This document shows, one piece after another, positions 18,719 through 26,058 of a DNA stretch of 64,000 nucleotides. The stretch spans positions 62,001 through 126,000 of the forward strand of contig NZ_PYVW01000015.1 in the NCBI RefSeq assembly GCF_003056355.1, in the 5' to 3' direction. The notes beneath the pieces were generated by a model that was not told the DNA's origin, searched no databases, and saw only the letters and a program-made list of their open reading frames with translations. The translations under genes and the position numbers were made by a program. This stretch comes from Devosia naphthalenivorans (lineage in GTDB: Bacteria; Pseudomonadota; Alphaproteobacteria; Rhizobiales; Devosiaceae). The first letter of the stretch is position 1. Every line of letters starts with the position of its first letter.

Positions 18719-20638
18719 TCACCCCAAGACGTCCCATATCACCGCGTCCAGTTGATCCTGGTTGAATGGTTTGGAAAGCCTGCGCAGATGGTTGGCACCA
18801 CCTTCGGGCAGTTCGGCATAGCCGGTGGCAATGACGATGGGCAGGTCAGGCTGGCTCTCATGAATTCTTTCGGCCAGTTGGGAGCCCGTCATGCGTGGCA
18901 TCGCGTGATCGGTAATGATCAGGTCGAACCCGTTCTTGTCGAACGCCTTCAAGGCCTCCTCGGCTGAAGTGGCCTCGACGACCTCATGCCCCAAATCTTC
19001 CAGCATGCTGGCCGTGTTCAGCAAGACCAGGAAGTCGTCGTCTACCGCCAGCACTTTCAGCTTTCGTCTGGTCGGGCTGGCTGCGGTGCTGGCCCTCACA
19101 TGTTGTGCGTTGGACATCTGCTCAGGTGTTGCGGCCGGCAGCCAGATCTCGGCCGTGGTTCCGGCACCCTTGGCACTTCTGATGACCAGCCGCCCGCCCG
19201 ATTGCTCGGCAATGCCATGCACCATGGACAGTCCCAATCCAGTGCCCTTCCCCACGCCCTTGGTGGTGAAGAACGGTTCTGATGCCCTGGCGAGGGTTTC
19301 GGCATCCATGCCTTCGCCGTCGTCGACAACCCTGAAACGCACATATTCGCGCGCATCGCCGCTCTCATTGGGCAGCAAAGCTGAAACGGCATCGGCCTCG
19401 ATGCGTATCACGCCGCCGCCCGGCATCGCGTCACGCGCGTTGACGGCCAGGTTCAACAGGGCGGTGGCAAGCTGATTGGGGTCGGACAGGGCGGATGGCA
19501 GCTCAGGCGGAATGTCGACTGCAAGTTCGATGGTCGCACCAAGAGAGCCCGCCAGCATTTCCCGTATGGAACCAACCAGGGCCCTAATATCGACTGGTCC
19601 GATCTCCATCTGCTGGCGCCTGGCGAAAGCAAGCAGGCTGCGGGTCAGGCCCGCGCCGCGTTCCGCACCCTGCTGGGCATTGTCCAGCAACCGGTGCATC
19701 TGCGGATCGTTCGGCAGCCGCTTGCGCAGCAGTTCCAGGCTGCTCATGACGGCCATCAGCAGATTGTTGAAGTCGTGCGCCACGCCGCCGGTGAGTTGGC
19801 CGATGGCTTCCATCTTTTGGGACTGCAACAGCTGCTCGCGTGCCTCATCAAGCTGGCGCTGTGTTGCCATCTTTTCCGTGATGTCACGGGTGATCTTGGC
19901 GAAACCGATCAGGGACCCGTCGGGGTCGCGAATAGCGTCGATAAGGACATGGGCGAAAAAGCGGGTTCCATCCTTGCGGACGCGCCATCCTTCCTTCTCG
20001 AACTTTCCGGTTGTCCGCGCAATCTCGAGTGCCCGGTCCGGCGCACCTTCGGCGATGTCTTCGGCCGTATAGAACTGGCTGAAATGGCGGCCGACGATCT
20101 CCTCGGGAAGATAGCCCTTGATGCGTTCGGCGCCAGCGTTCCAGTTGGTGACGATGCCTTCCGGGCTAATCATGTAAAGAGCGTAGTCCGTGACGCCGAG
20201 CACCAGATGCCTGAACATGTCCTGCGAGCGCGCAAGCTCCAGCTCGGCCGCTCGCCGTTCAGTCAGGTCGCGGGTGATCTTGGCATAGCCGATGAGCTCA
20301 CCGTCGGCATCCCTGACCGTATCGATAATGGCGTGAACCCAGAACCTCGACCCGTCCTTGCGGATACGCCAGCCTTGCATCTCGTAGCGCCCGTGCCTGG
20401 CGGCTTCGGCGAGTGCCCGCGCAGGCAGACCAGCGGCCAAATCTTCTGGCGTATAGAACACCGAGAAGTGCTGTCCGAGGATTTCTTGTTCCGTGTATCC
20501 CTTGAGGCGCCTTGCGCCTGAGTTCCAGCTCGCCACCCGACCTTCCGGGGTCAGCATGTAGATGCCGTAATCCGTTATGGCGTCGAGCAGAATTCGGTGC
20601 TGGTCAGCCGATGCTGCTTCTTGATTTATGGTTGTCAT
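18719..20638 (-). CDS. Hybrid sensor histidine kinase/response regulator, PAS-PAS-HisKA-HATPase-REC
   Basis: A 639-residue soluble hybrid kinase. Two closely similar PAS domains (about 12-130 and 140-255; both contain RIKGY/RLKGY and a GWR(I/V)RKDG(S/T)RF segment) suggest internal duplication. The H-box is GGVAHDFNNLLMAVMSS with His288. The ATPase domain has LLNLAVNARDAMPGGG (N-box) and GTGLGLSMVHGI (G2). A C-terminal receiver (about 515-635) holds the phosphoacceptor Asp in LIITDHAMPRMTG. I chose ATG 20638 because the 77 codons upstream are Cys- and Trp-rich and unlike any sensor domain. A terminal histidine phosphotransferase partner is not evident nearby. Confidence 0.9.
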   Translation of the reverse strand: MTTINQEAASADQHRILLDAITDYGIYMLTPEGRVASWNSGARRLKGYTEQEILGQHFSVFYTPEDLAAGLPARALAEAARHGRYEMQGWRIRKDGSRFWVHAIIDTVRDADGELIGYAKITRDLTERRAAELELARSQDMFRHLVLGVTDYALYMISPEGIVTNWNAGAERIKGYLPEEIVGRHFSQFYTAEDIAEGAPDRALEIARTTGKFEKEGWRVRKDGTRFFAHVLIDAIRDPDGSLIGFAKITRDITEKMATQRQLDEAREQLLQSQKMEAIGQLTGGVAHDFNNLLMAVMSSLELLRKRLPNDPQMHRLLDNAQQGAERGAGLTRSLLAFARRQQMEIGPVDIRALVGSIREMLAGSLGATIELAVDIPPELPSALSDPNQLATALLNLAVNARDAMPGGGVIRIEADAVSALLPNESGDAREYVRFRVVDDGEGMDAETLARASEPFFTTKGVGKGTGLGLSMVHGIAEQSGGRLVIRSAKGAGTTAEIWLPAATPEQMSNAQHVRASTAASPTRRKLKVLAVDDDFLVLLNTASMLEDLGHEVVEATSAEEALKAFDKNGFDLIITDHAMPRMTGSQLAERIHESQPDLPIVIATGYAELPEGGANHLRRLSKPFNQDQLDAVIWDVLG

Positions 20639-20861
20639 GGCGCCAACGTACCATCGGCCCAAAACGCCACAAGCGTAAATTTCAGCGCAGCGATGACCAC
20701 CAAGGTCGCACTGCCGCCGACCTGCCTTGCACGCCCACCAACACCCAAACAGGTGGTACGTCATAAAAAATGTAGCAGAATGTTTCGCACAAGGGTAGTA
20801 TTGATACCGGCTCTTCTTGCGCCATCCGGCTGTCAACAAGAACGGGCGGAGCTTGACTGCA

Positions 20862-21407
20862 ATGTTCAAGAAAAAACGTTGGGTTACAGTCAGGAAGTTG
20901 GGCCCGAGGATTGCCTTGGCGGGCCTGGCTGCGCTGGCGCCTGGGTGGAGTGCCGCATACGCCCTCGACCCCCTGCCCCCGCCTCAAGGCACCGTCATCC
21001 TGGTCGTCAGCGGTAATATCGAGGTGACGAACGCTGGCGAAAACGCGGAGTTCGACCGCGAGATGCTTTACGCTTTGGGCATGTCCCAGGTCGAAACTAC
21101 AACATCATGGACCGACGACACGCAGGTTTTCGAAGGGGTGCTCGCGCGCCTGGTGCTCGATCGTGTCGGTGCGTCCGGGACGCAGCTGGTGGCGACAGCC
21201 CTCAATGACTTCGTTGCTCCAGTGCCGATGAGTGATTTGCAGAAGTACGATGTGCTTTTGGCAACCATCATGAACGGCAAGCAGATGGAAATCAGCGACA
21301 AGGGACCGATCTGGATCGTTTACCCGCGCAACGACAATCCCGAGCTGCAGGACACCAAGTACAATGACCGGTGGGTCTGGCAATTGCGGGAACTGAGGGT
21401 GGAATGA
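20862..21407 (+). CDS. Secreted molybdopterin-binding-fold oxidoreductase-like protein of a signalling unit
   Basis: A 181-residue exported protein with a Sec signal (to about residue 37, SAAYALD). The mature part resembles the sulfite-oxidase-type molybdopterin-binding fold: GNIEVTNAGENAEFDREML, then VFEGVLARLVLDRVGASG, DFVAPVPMSDLQKYDVLLAT and IWIVYPRNDNPELQD. The family's catalytic molybdenum-binding Cys is absent, as the mature chain has no Cys at all, so it is unlikely to be an enzyme. It overlaps the next kinase gene (ATGA), suggesting it is that kinase's periplasmic sensing partner. Start at ATG 20862; a longer frame from 20817 exists. Confidence 0.72.
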   Translation: MFKKKRWVTVRKLGPRIALAGLAALAPGWSAAYALDPLPPPQGTVILVVSGNIEVTNAGENAEFDREMLYALGMSQVETTTSWTDDTQVFEGVLARLVLDRVGASGTQLVATALNDFVAPVPMSDLQKYDVLLATIMNGKQMEISDKGPIWIVYPRNDNPELQDTKYNDRWVWQLRELRVE

Positions 21408-22777
21408 ACTTCAGGCCGTATGTGTCCCGGCGGTTTCTCGTCGCCTTTACGGCCATGGTCATTCTTTTCGTGCTGCTCGTCAGCGCCTCGGTTCGCCTGG
21501 TCCACAGCGAGGGCCAGTTCAGTGACGACATCACCGAAGACATGGTCTGGCTCGCCAGCCAAGGCCAATACGAAGCCGTAAGGCTGGCCGATGCCCTGGC
21601 GGGCTACGCGAGAGGCGATGTGGACCGGGACGGGTTGCAGCTGCGCCTCGACATCCTCGTCAGCCGCATTCTCATTCTCGAGCAAGGCGAACCTCGGCGC
21701 CTGATGGAGGCGCTGGGGCACTCACATGATCTGGATGGCTATCAGCACGTTCTGGATCTATCCGCGCAAACTCTGGAGGACCTCGACCCGCGGGACGCCA
21801 ACCGGATCGCCGAGCTGCGCACGGGCATATTCAGCCTTGCACAATCGCTGCGCGATGTGTCCAACGCGGCGCTGCTTGCCAAGCGCGACCGCGATGCGCA
21901 GTTGCGGGATTTGCGCCGGCGCACCCTGTTCGAAATACTGTCCACCCTCGTCGCCACCATGGTCACCGGCCTCATCCTGGCTGGTGTGGTGGTCAGGGAC
22001 CAGCGCAATATGGCCAATGCGGAGGCGGCTCTCGAGCGGGAACGGCAGATTTCCAAGCTGCACCGTGCCTTTATCTCGGTGGTTTCGCACCAGTTCCGAA
22101 CGCCTCTGGCGATTATCGATGCTAGTGCGCAACGCATGATGCGGCGCGGCGCACTGATGCGATACGAGGAAATCTCGGCCCGCGCGGAGAAAATCCGCAA
22201 TGCCTGCCTGCGGCTCACCCGCCTGATGGAAAGCACGCTCAACGCGGCACGACTTGAGGAGGGGGAGATCGGCTTCACGCTACGGCCCTGCAATCTGGAA
22301 AGCCTGTTGCAGGGCGTTTGCGAAAGCCAGCCGGAGCAGGACCAGGATCGCATCAGGATCGAGCTTGGAGACCTGCCCCAATGGCTGCAGGCCGACACCA
22401 CGCTGCTTGAGCAGGCGGTGCAGAACCTGGTTTCCAACGCCCTGAAATACTCTCCTGAGGGCTCGACCATCACAATACACGCCCAAAGAACGGGGACAGA
22501 GATAGAGATCAGCGTCACCGACCAGGGTGTGGGTATTCCGGCTGACGAAATTGGCTCCTTGTTCCAGCGATTTTTCAGGGCCCGCACGGCGCAAGGCATT
22601 CCGGGCACCGGCATCGGGCTCAATTTCGTCGCGCAGATCATGGTGCTCCATCGCGGTTTCGTCGACGTGAAGAGCGCCGAAGGCGAGGGCTCAACTTTCA
22701 CACTGCGTTTTCCCTACCGCCCCACTGGCTCACTCGCTTCCCCCCTGCCCCATGCAGTCCCGCAACCAGCAAGCTGA
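21404..22777 (+). CDS. Membrane sensor histidine kinase
   Basis: A 457-residue class I kinase. One membrane segment at residues 10-30, a periplasmic region of about 145 residues without a known domain, a second segment near 177-196, then the dimerisation domain with His229 in VVSHQFRTPLAIIDASAQ. The ATPase domain has LVSNALKYSPEGSTI (N-box) and GIPGTGIGLNFVAQIM (G2). The start at 21404 overlaps the stop of the secreted protein gene. It is followed four bases later by a REC-LuxR regulator, which is almost certainly its target. Confidence 0.92.
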   Translation: MNFRPYVSRRFLVAFTAMVILFVLLVSASVRLVHSEGQFSDDITEDMVWLASQGQYEAVRLADALAGYARGDVDRDGLQLRLDILVSRILILEQGEPRRLMEALGHSHDLDGYQHVLDLSAQTLEDLDPRDANRIAELRTGIFSLAQSLRDVSNAALLAKRDRDAQLRDLRRRTLFEILSTLVATMVTGLILAGVVVRDQRNMANAEAALERERQISKLHRAFISVVSHQFRTPLAIIDASAQRMMRRGALMRYEEISARAEKIRNACLRLTRLMESTLNAARLEEGEIGFTLRPCNLESLLQGVCESQPEQDQDRIRIELGDLPQWLQADTTLLEQAVQNLVSNALKYSPEGSTITIHAQRTGTEIEISVTDQGVGIPADEIGSLFQRFFRARTAQGIPGTGIGLNFVAQIMVLHRGFVDVKSAEGEGSTFTLRFPYRPTGSLASPLPHAVPQPAS

Positions 22778-22780
22778 GCC

Positions 22781-23818
22781 ATGCCCACCACCATCCTCTG
22801 CGTCGAAGATGAAGCCGATCTCCGCTCCGACATCTGCGAGGAACTCGAGGCTGCGGGCTATACCGTCATCGAAGCCGGCAATGGCCGGGAGGCGTTCGAT
22901 CTGATCGCCCAGTCGCGCCCGGACCTCGTGCTTTGCGACATCACCATGCCTTACATGTCGGGGATCGACCTGCTGCATCGCGTGCGCGAGCAACCCGGTC
23001 TGGGCGACCTGCCGTTCATTTTCCTGACCGCCCTTGCAGGACGCCGCGATGTCATCGCGGGCAAGGCCGCAGGGGTGGACGACTATCTCACCAAGCCCAT
23101 CGATTTCGATCTGATGCTCATCACCATTGCCGCGCGGCTCGATCAGGTCGCGCGGGTCAAGGGCGTGGCAGCACTCCGGCAGGACACCACCGCCAACGAA
23201 AGCATCCGCTCGGCGCTGATGGGTGCGAACGAAGCGCTCAATCGGGTGGCCGTGGGCGTATTCCTGCTCGACGAGCAGCGCAAGGTGCTGTTTCGCAACA
23301 AGCGCGCCGAGGAACTGCTGAATGAAGCCGACGGCATCTCGCTATCGCGCGAGGGATTGCTGCGCGGTGAAAAGCCCCAGCAAACCCAGGCTCTGCGCGA
23401 TATCGTTGACGCAGCGATAGCGCGTGCCGCATCCGGCACCCGCCAAGCCACCGAGGCCGTGGCCCTCACCCGCAGTTCCGGCCGGCGCTCGCTGTTTGCA
23501 GTGGCGTGCCCCCTGGGGCGAGGTCCCGCCAGTCCAGGCGAGCCGATGGTCGGCTTGTTCGTCACCGACCCGGAACGGCGCCTGAGCGCGGCGGCCGAGG
23601 CGGTGGCCCAACTCTATGGCTTGTCGCCCGCCGAAACGCGCCTGGCGCTGGCGCTGGCGCGTGGACTGCGGCTGGAAGAGATCGCCGACGAGTTCGGCAT
23701 CTCCCGCAACACCGTCAGCTACACGATGAAGAACCTGTTCCGGAAAACCGACACGGACCGGCAAGCCGATCTGATCAGCCTCTTCATAGCGAGCCCAGTG
23801 GCGCTGGAGAGTGACTGA
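22781..23818 (+). CDS. LuxR-type response regulator with central PAS-like region
   Basis: A 345-residue regulator. The receiver (1-120) has CVEDE, Asp53 (LVLCDITMPYMSG), Thr83 and Lys105 (YLTKPID). Residues about 145-265 form a middle region resembling a PAS fold (NRVAVGVFLLDEQRKVLFRNKRAEELL). A C-terminal LuxR-type helix-turn-helix covers about 280-335 (YGLSPAETRLALALARGL, then LEEIADEFGISRNTVSYTMKN). The three-part layout is longer than the common REC-HTH regulators (about 210). It forms a three-gene unit with the secreted protein and the kinase just upstream. Confidence 0.9.
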   Translation: MPTTILCVEDEADLRSDICEELEAAGYTVIEAGNGREAFDLIAQSRPDLVLCDITMPYMSGIDLLHRVREQPGLGDLPFIFLTALAGRRDVIAGKAAGVDDYLTKPIDFDLMLITIAARLDQVARVKGVAALRQDTTANESIRSALMGANEALNRVAVGVFLLDEQRKVLFRNKRAEELLNEADGISLSREGLLRGEKPQQTQALRDIVDAAIARAASGTRQATEAVALTRSSGRRSLFAVACPLGRGPASPGEPMVGLFVTDPERRLSAAAEAVAQLYGLSPAETRLALALARGLRLEEIADEFGISRNTVSYTMKNLFRKTDTDRQADLISLFIASPVALESD

Positions 23819-23900
23819 CGCCTCACGCCTTCCACACCTGGCGTTGCGTCGAAGGGGAACAGCCCCGGAATTCATTCTGCGTGGACCTATTTGACGATGG

Positions 23901-24077
23901 CTAACGTGCAGCGTCACTCGCACTCGCAGGGCCAAACAGCAGAACGCTAAATTGGGAGGCCTGCCAGCCGTCCAGTTTCGGGGTGAACAGCACCACGCCT
24001 ATACAAGCAAGCGCAGCGATGTTCATCAGCCGGGGCATACGTCGCCGAAGCGGCTGGCGGACAATAATGCGAGCCAT
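23901..24077 (-). CDS. Small putative membrane protein downstream of a DUF1127 gene
   Basis: A 58-residue frame from ATG 24077 (or TTG 24086, which would overlap the upstream stop). The basic N terminus (MARIIVRQPLRRRMPR) is followed by a hydrophobic stretch (LMNIAALACIGVVLFTP) long enough for one membrane helix, then a neutral tail. No family is recognised. Its close position after the DUF1127 gene suggests joint transcription. Confidence 0.4.
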   Translation of the reverse strand: MARIIVRQPLRRRMPRLMNIAALACIGVVLFTPKLDGWQASQFSVLLFGPASASDAAR

Positions 24078-24082
24078 GTTGT

Positions 24083-24253
24083 TCAACGCGACCCAGCGAT
24101 TTTGTGGCCGCGGCCCCGCCGCAAATACTCCAGGTCATGGGATGTCACCCCGATGTCACAAAGCAGATCCGGGCTCATTCGGGCAAGCTGGTGATAGGTT
24201 GCGCGGTGGCGACGCTTTTCGCGCCAGGCATCAAGAACTCCAAGCAATTTCAT
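24083..24253 (-). CDS. DUF1127 domain-containing small protein
   Basis: A 56-residue basic protein of the DUF1127 (YjiS-like) type. MKLLGVLDAWREKRRHRATYH is followed by the family core, residues about 24-45: QLARMSPDLLCDIGVTSHDL. In alphaproteobacteria such short Arg-rich proteins influence phosphate and carbon metabolism and RNA turnover; the role here is not known. The frame is open to 24304, but the family begins about at the chosen ATG. Confidence 0.75.
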   Translation of the reverse strand: MKLLGVLDAWREKRRHRATYHQLARMSPDLLCDIGVTSHDLEYLRRGRGHKIAGSR

Positions 24254-24449
24254 CTCCCTAAGTGGAGGCGTCCGCTTAAAGGTTCGGTTTGCGGAAGACC
24301 CCACCCGTTTGGGCGGGATCTGGCTTCCCGAAGCGCTGCGGTGAACTCAAGCAATTTGCTCATGGCCACAGGGGTAGCGCCGAGCAGCCCGCTGCCGATA
24401 TGCTGGCCCCAGAGCCCTATGACGGCGCGTTCGATAAAAGGAAGCAATT

Positions 24450-24899
24450 ATGTTCAAGCATCTTCTGGTCGCTACCGACGGTTCGGAACTGGGCAACAAA
24501 GCGCTGGATGCGGCATTGACGATTGCGAAGGCGCATGGCTCCAAGCTCACCGTCCTCACCTCTACCGACCCCATCAGCACGGGCCTGGGCGCTGGGGGCA
24601 TGGGTACGATCGATACCGGCACCATTTGGGCAAGCCTCGAGGAAGCCCATGCCGAGCAGGCGCGCAACGTGCTCGACGCGGCGCGACAAAAGGCGGCCGC
24701 AGCGGATGTCGAAATCAACGCCATCCACCTGCCGCAGCAGCACCCAGCCGAGGGTATCATCAGAGCTGTAGAAGAACTTGGCAGCGACACCATCGTCATG
24801 GGCTCGCATGGGCGGCGTGGCCTCGAGCGGGTAATCCTTGGCAGTCAGGCCAACGAAGTTCTCACCCGCTCCAAAGTTCCGGTACTGGTCATCAAGTAA
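24450..24899 (+). CDS. Universal stress protein, UspA family
   Basis: A 149-residue single USP domain. It begins MFKHLLVATDGSELGNKALD (the first nucleotide-contacting Asp) and ends with MGSHGRRGLERVILGSQANEVL, the G-2x-G-9x-G(S/T)-type loop found in ATP-binding members, then SKVPVLVIK. It probably binds ATP. It stands alone: a divergent DUF1127 gene lies on one side and a convergent oxygenase gene on the other. The 196 bases upstream show no promoter I can name. Confidence 0.9.
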   Translation: MFKHLLVATDGSELGNKALDAALTIAKAHGSKLTVLTSTDPISTGLGAGGMGTIDTGTIWASLEEAHAEQARNVLDAARQKAAAADVEINAIHLPQQHPAEGIIRAVEELGSDTIVMGSHGRRGLERVILGSQANEVLTRSKVPVLVIK

Positions 24900-24971
24900 G
24901 CAAGCTCACCCACGGCTTGCAGTCGCAGCTTGCGAGATGCCGGCCAGGATCAGATGTTCCTGGCCCAATAG

Positions 24972-25763
24972 CTATATTGTCAGCCCGCAAGCCCGGCGAA
25001 TAGCGACCTGAACCGGCGACGGCGGCGAAGCGGGATCAAACTCCCCCTTCGGCAACAATGGCGGTTGCGCCATGAAGCGCGGCCGGGATCCCCGGTGCGG
25101 CTGTGCCGAATGCACCAGGAACGGATGGCACAGATAAACCGTGCCCTCGTGCCCAGTCGCCAGAACTTGCTCGCACTGTTCAGTGGACGCAAACCCGTCC
25201 GCTGCCAGCGCTTGCAAGGTCAGCCCCACATCACCATGCGGCAGCAATTGCCGCGCAATATCGGCATGTGACCCAACGCGGATTCTGGTGGGCGCATCGT
25301 CAGGGCCCACATCGGAGAACAGAAAGAGCATCAGCAGGGCCCGCCCACTGCTTTTCACATTGATGCGCCACTGCATGAAGTCGGCGTTGTCGGTGCCTAA
25401 ACTCATATCCACGTGCCAACCGGCGTCGCCGGGATCGTTCGGCGAGGGAAACCTGATGGGAAAGCTGCCCAGGCCTTGGGGTTTTACCCAGCGGCCTTGC
25501 CCAACAAGCGCGTCATAAGCCTGGTGCAGCATCGGCGTGTTTGCGGCAGCAACGAAAGGGGGAGACGTCATCGATGCGATGCGGACTACCGGTCTGGTCC
25601 AGCCCTCTGGCCTGTCCGGCGCGAGACCCATCGCGGCCCAAAGCTCGTCCCGGCACTGACGCGCCAGGCCGGGGTCAAAGGCACCTTGGAGTTTGAGGTA
25701 GCCATGATCAATGAAGTTTTCGATCTCAGCCGTGCTGAGGCCAGGATGAGCAGTGTTTGGCAT
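24972..25763 (-). CDS. Phytanoyl-CoA dioxygenase (PhyH) family protein
   Basis: A 263-residue protein with the double-stranded beta-helix of Fe(II)/2-oxoglutarate-dependent oxygenases. The N terminus (STAEIENFIDHGYLKLQGAF) is typical of PhyH proteins. Iron ligands can be proposed as His and Asp in GWHVDMS and the distal His in FLVHSAQPHRGSRPRF, whose Arg residues would bind 2-oxoglutarate. ATG 25763 follows a GGAAGA ribosome site; the open frame runs on to 25982 without family similarity. The substrate is unknown. A Pho box upstream faces the other gene, but shared control is possible. Confidence 0.78.
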   Translation of the reverse strand: MPNTAHPGLSTAEIENFIDHGYLKLQGAFDPGLARQCRDELWAAMGLAPDRPEGWTRPVVRIASMTSPPFVAAANTPMLHQAYDALVGQGRWVKPQGLGSFPIRFPSPNDPGDAGWHVDMSLGTDNADFMQWRINVKSSGRALLMLFLFSDVGPDDAPTRIRVGSHADIARQLLPHGDVGLTLQALAADGFASTEQCEQVLATGHEGTVYLCHPFLVHSAQPHRGSRPRFMAQPPLLPKGEFDPASPPSPVQVAIRRACGLTI

Positions 25764-25986
25764 TGCAATATCTTCCACTTGCCCGCCGAGTGCGGCGGGC
25801 TGGCAAATCTGATCGGCGCGTGCGCGCCACGACTTTGGGTCGTTCAGATCAATGGGAAGAACATGGACATCATCATGCGCTGAAGGTACCGAGCTTTGCC
25901 GCCATGCACAAGGCCACCAAGAGGCGCGGCTGCCTTGGCCGGCCGTTACCTGGACTGCGCCGCGACTGCGAGCCGCTGTCACCGAA

Positions 25987-26004
25987 ACGTCATGATTCTG
26001 TCAT
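25987..26004 (+). promoter_or_regulatory. Pho box (candidate PhoB site)
   Basis: ACGTCAT-GATT-CTGTCAT: two 7-base direct repeats with exactly four bases between them, matching the PhoB consensus CTGTCAT-N4-CTGTCAT with two mismatches, both in the first repeat. It lies 55 bases before the start of a secreted phytase-like gene, a common PhoB target type. CATAAG at 26024-26029 is a possible -10. Confidence 0.7.
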
Positions 26005-26058
26005 GGCGTTGTTCTTTGCCACCCATAAGCGGAGCCCATCTGTTAGGGGACATCGCAA

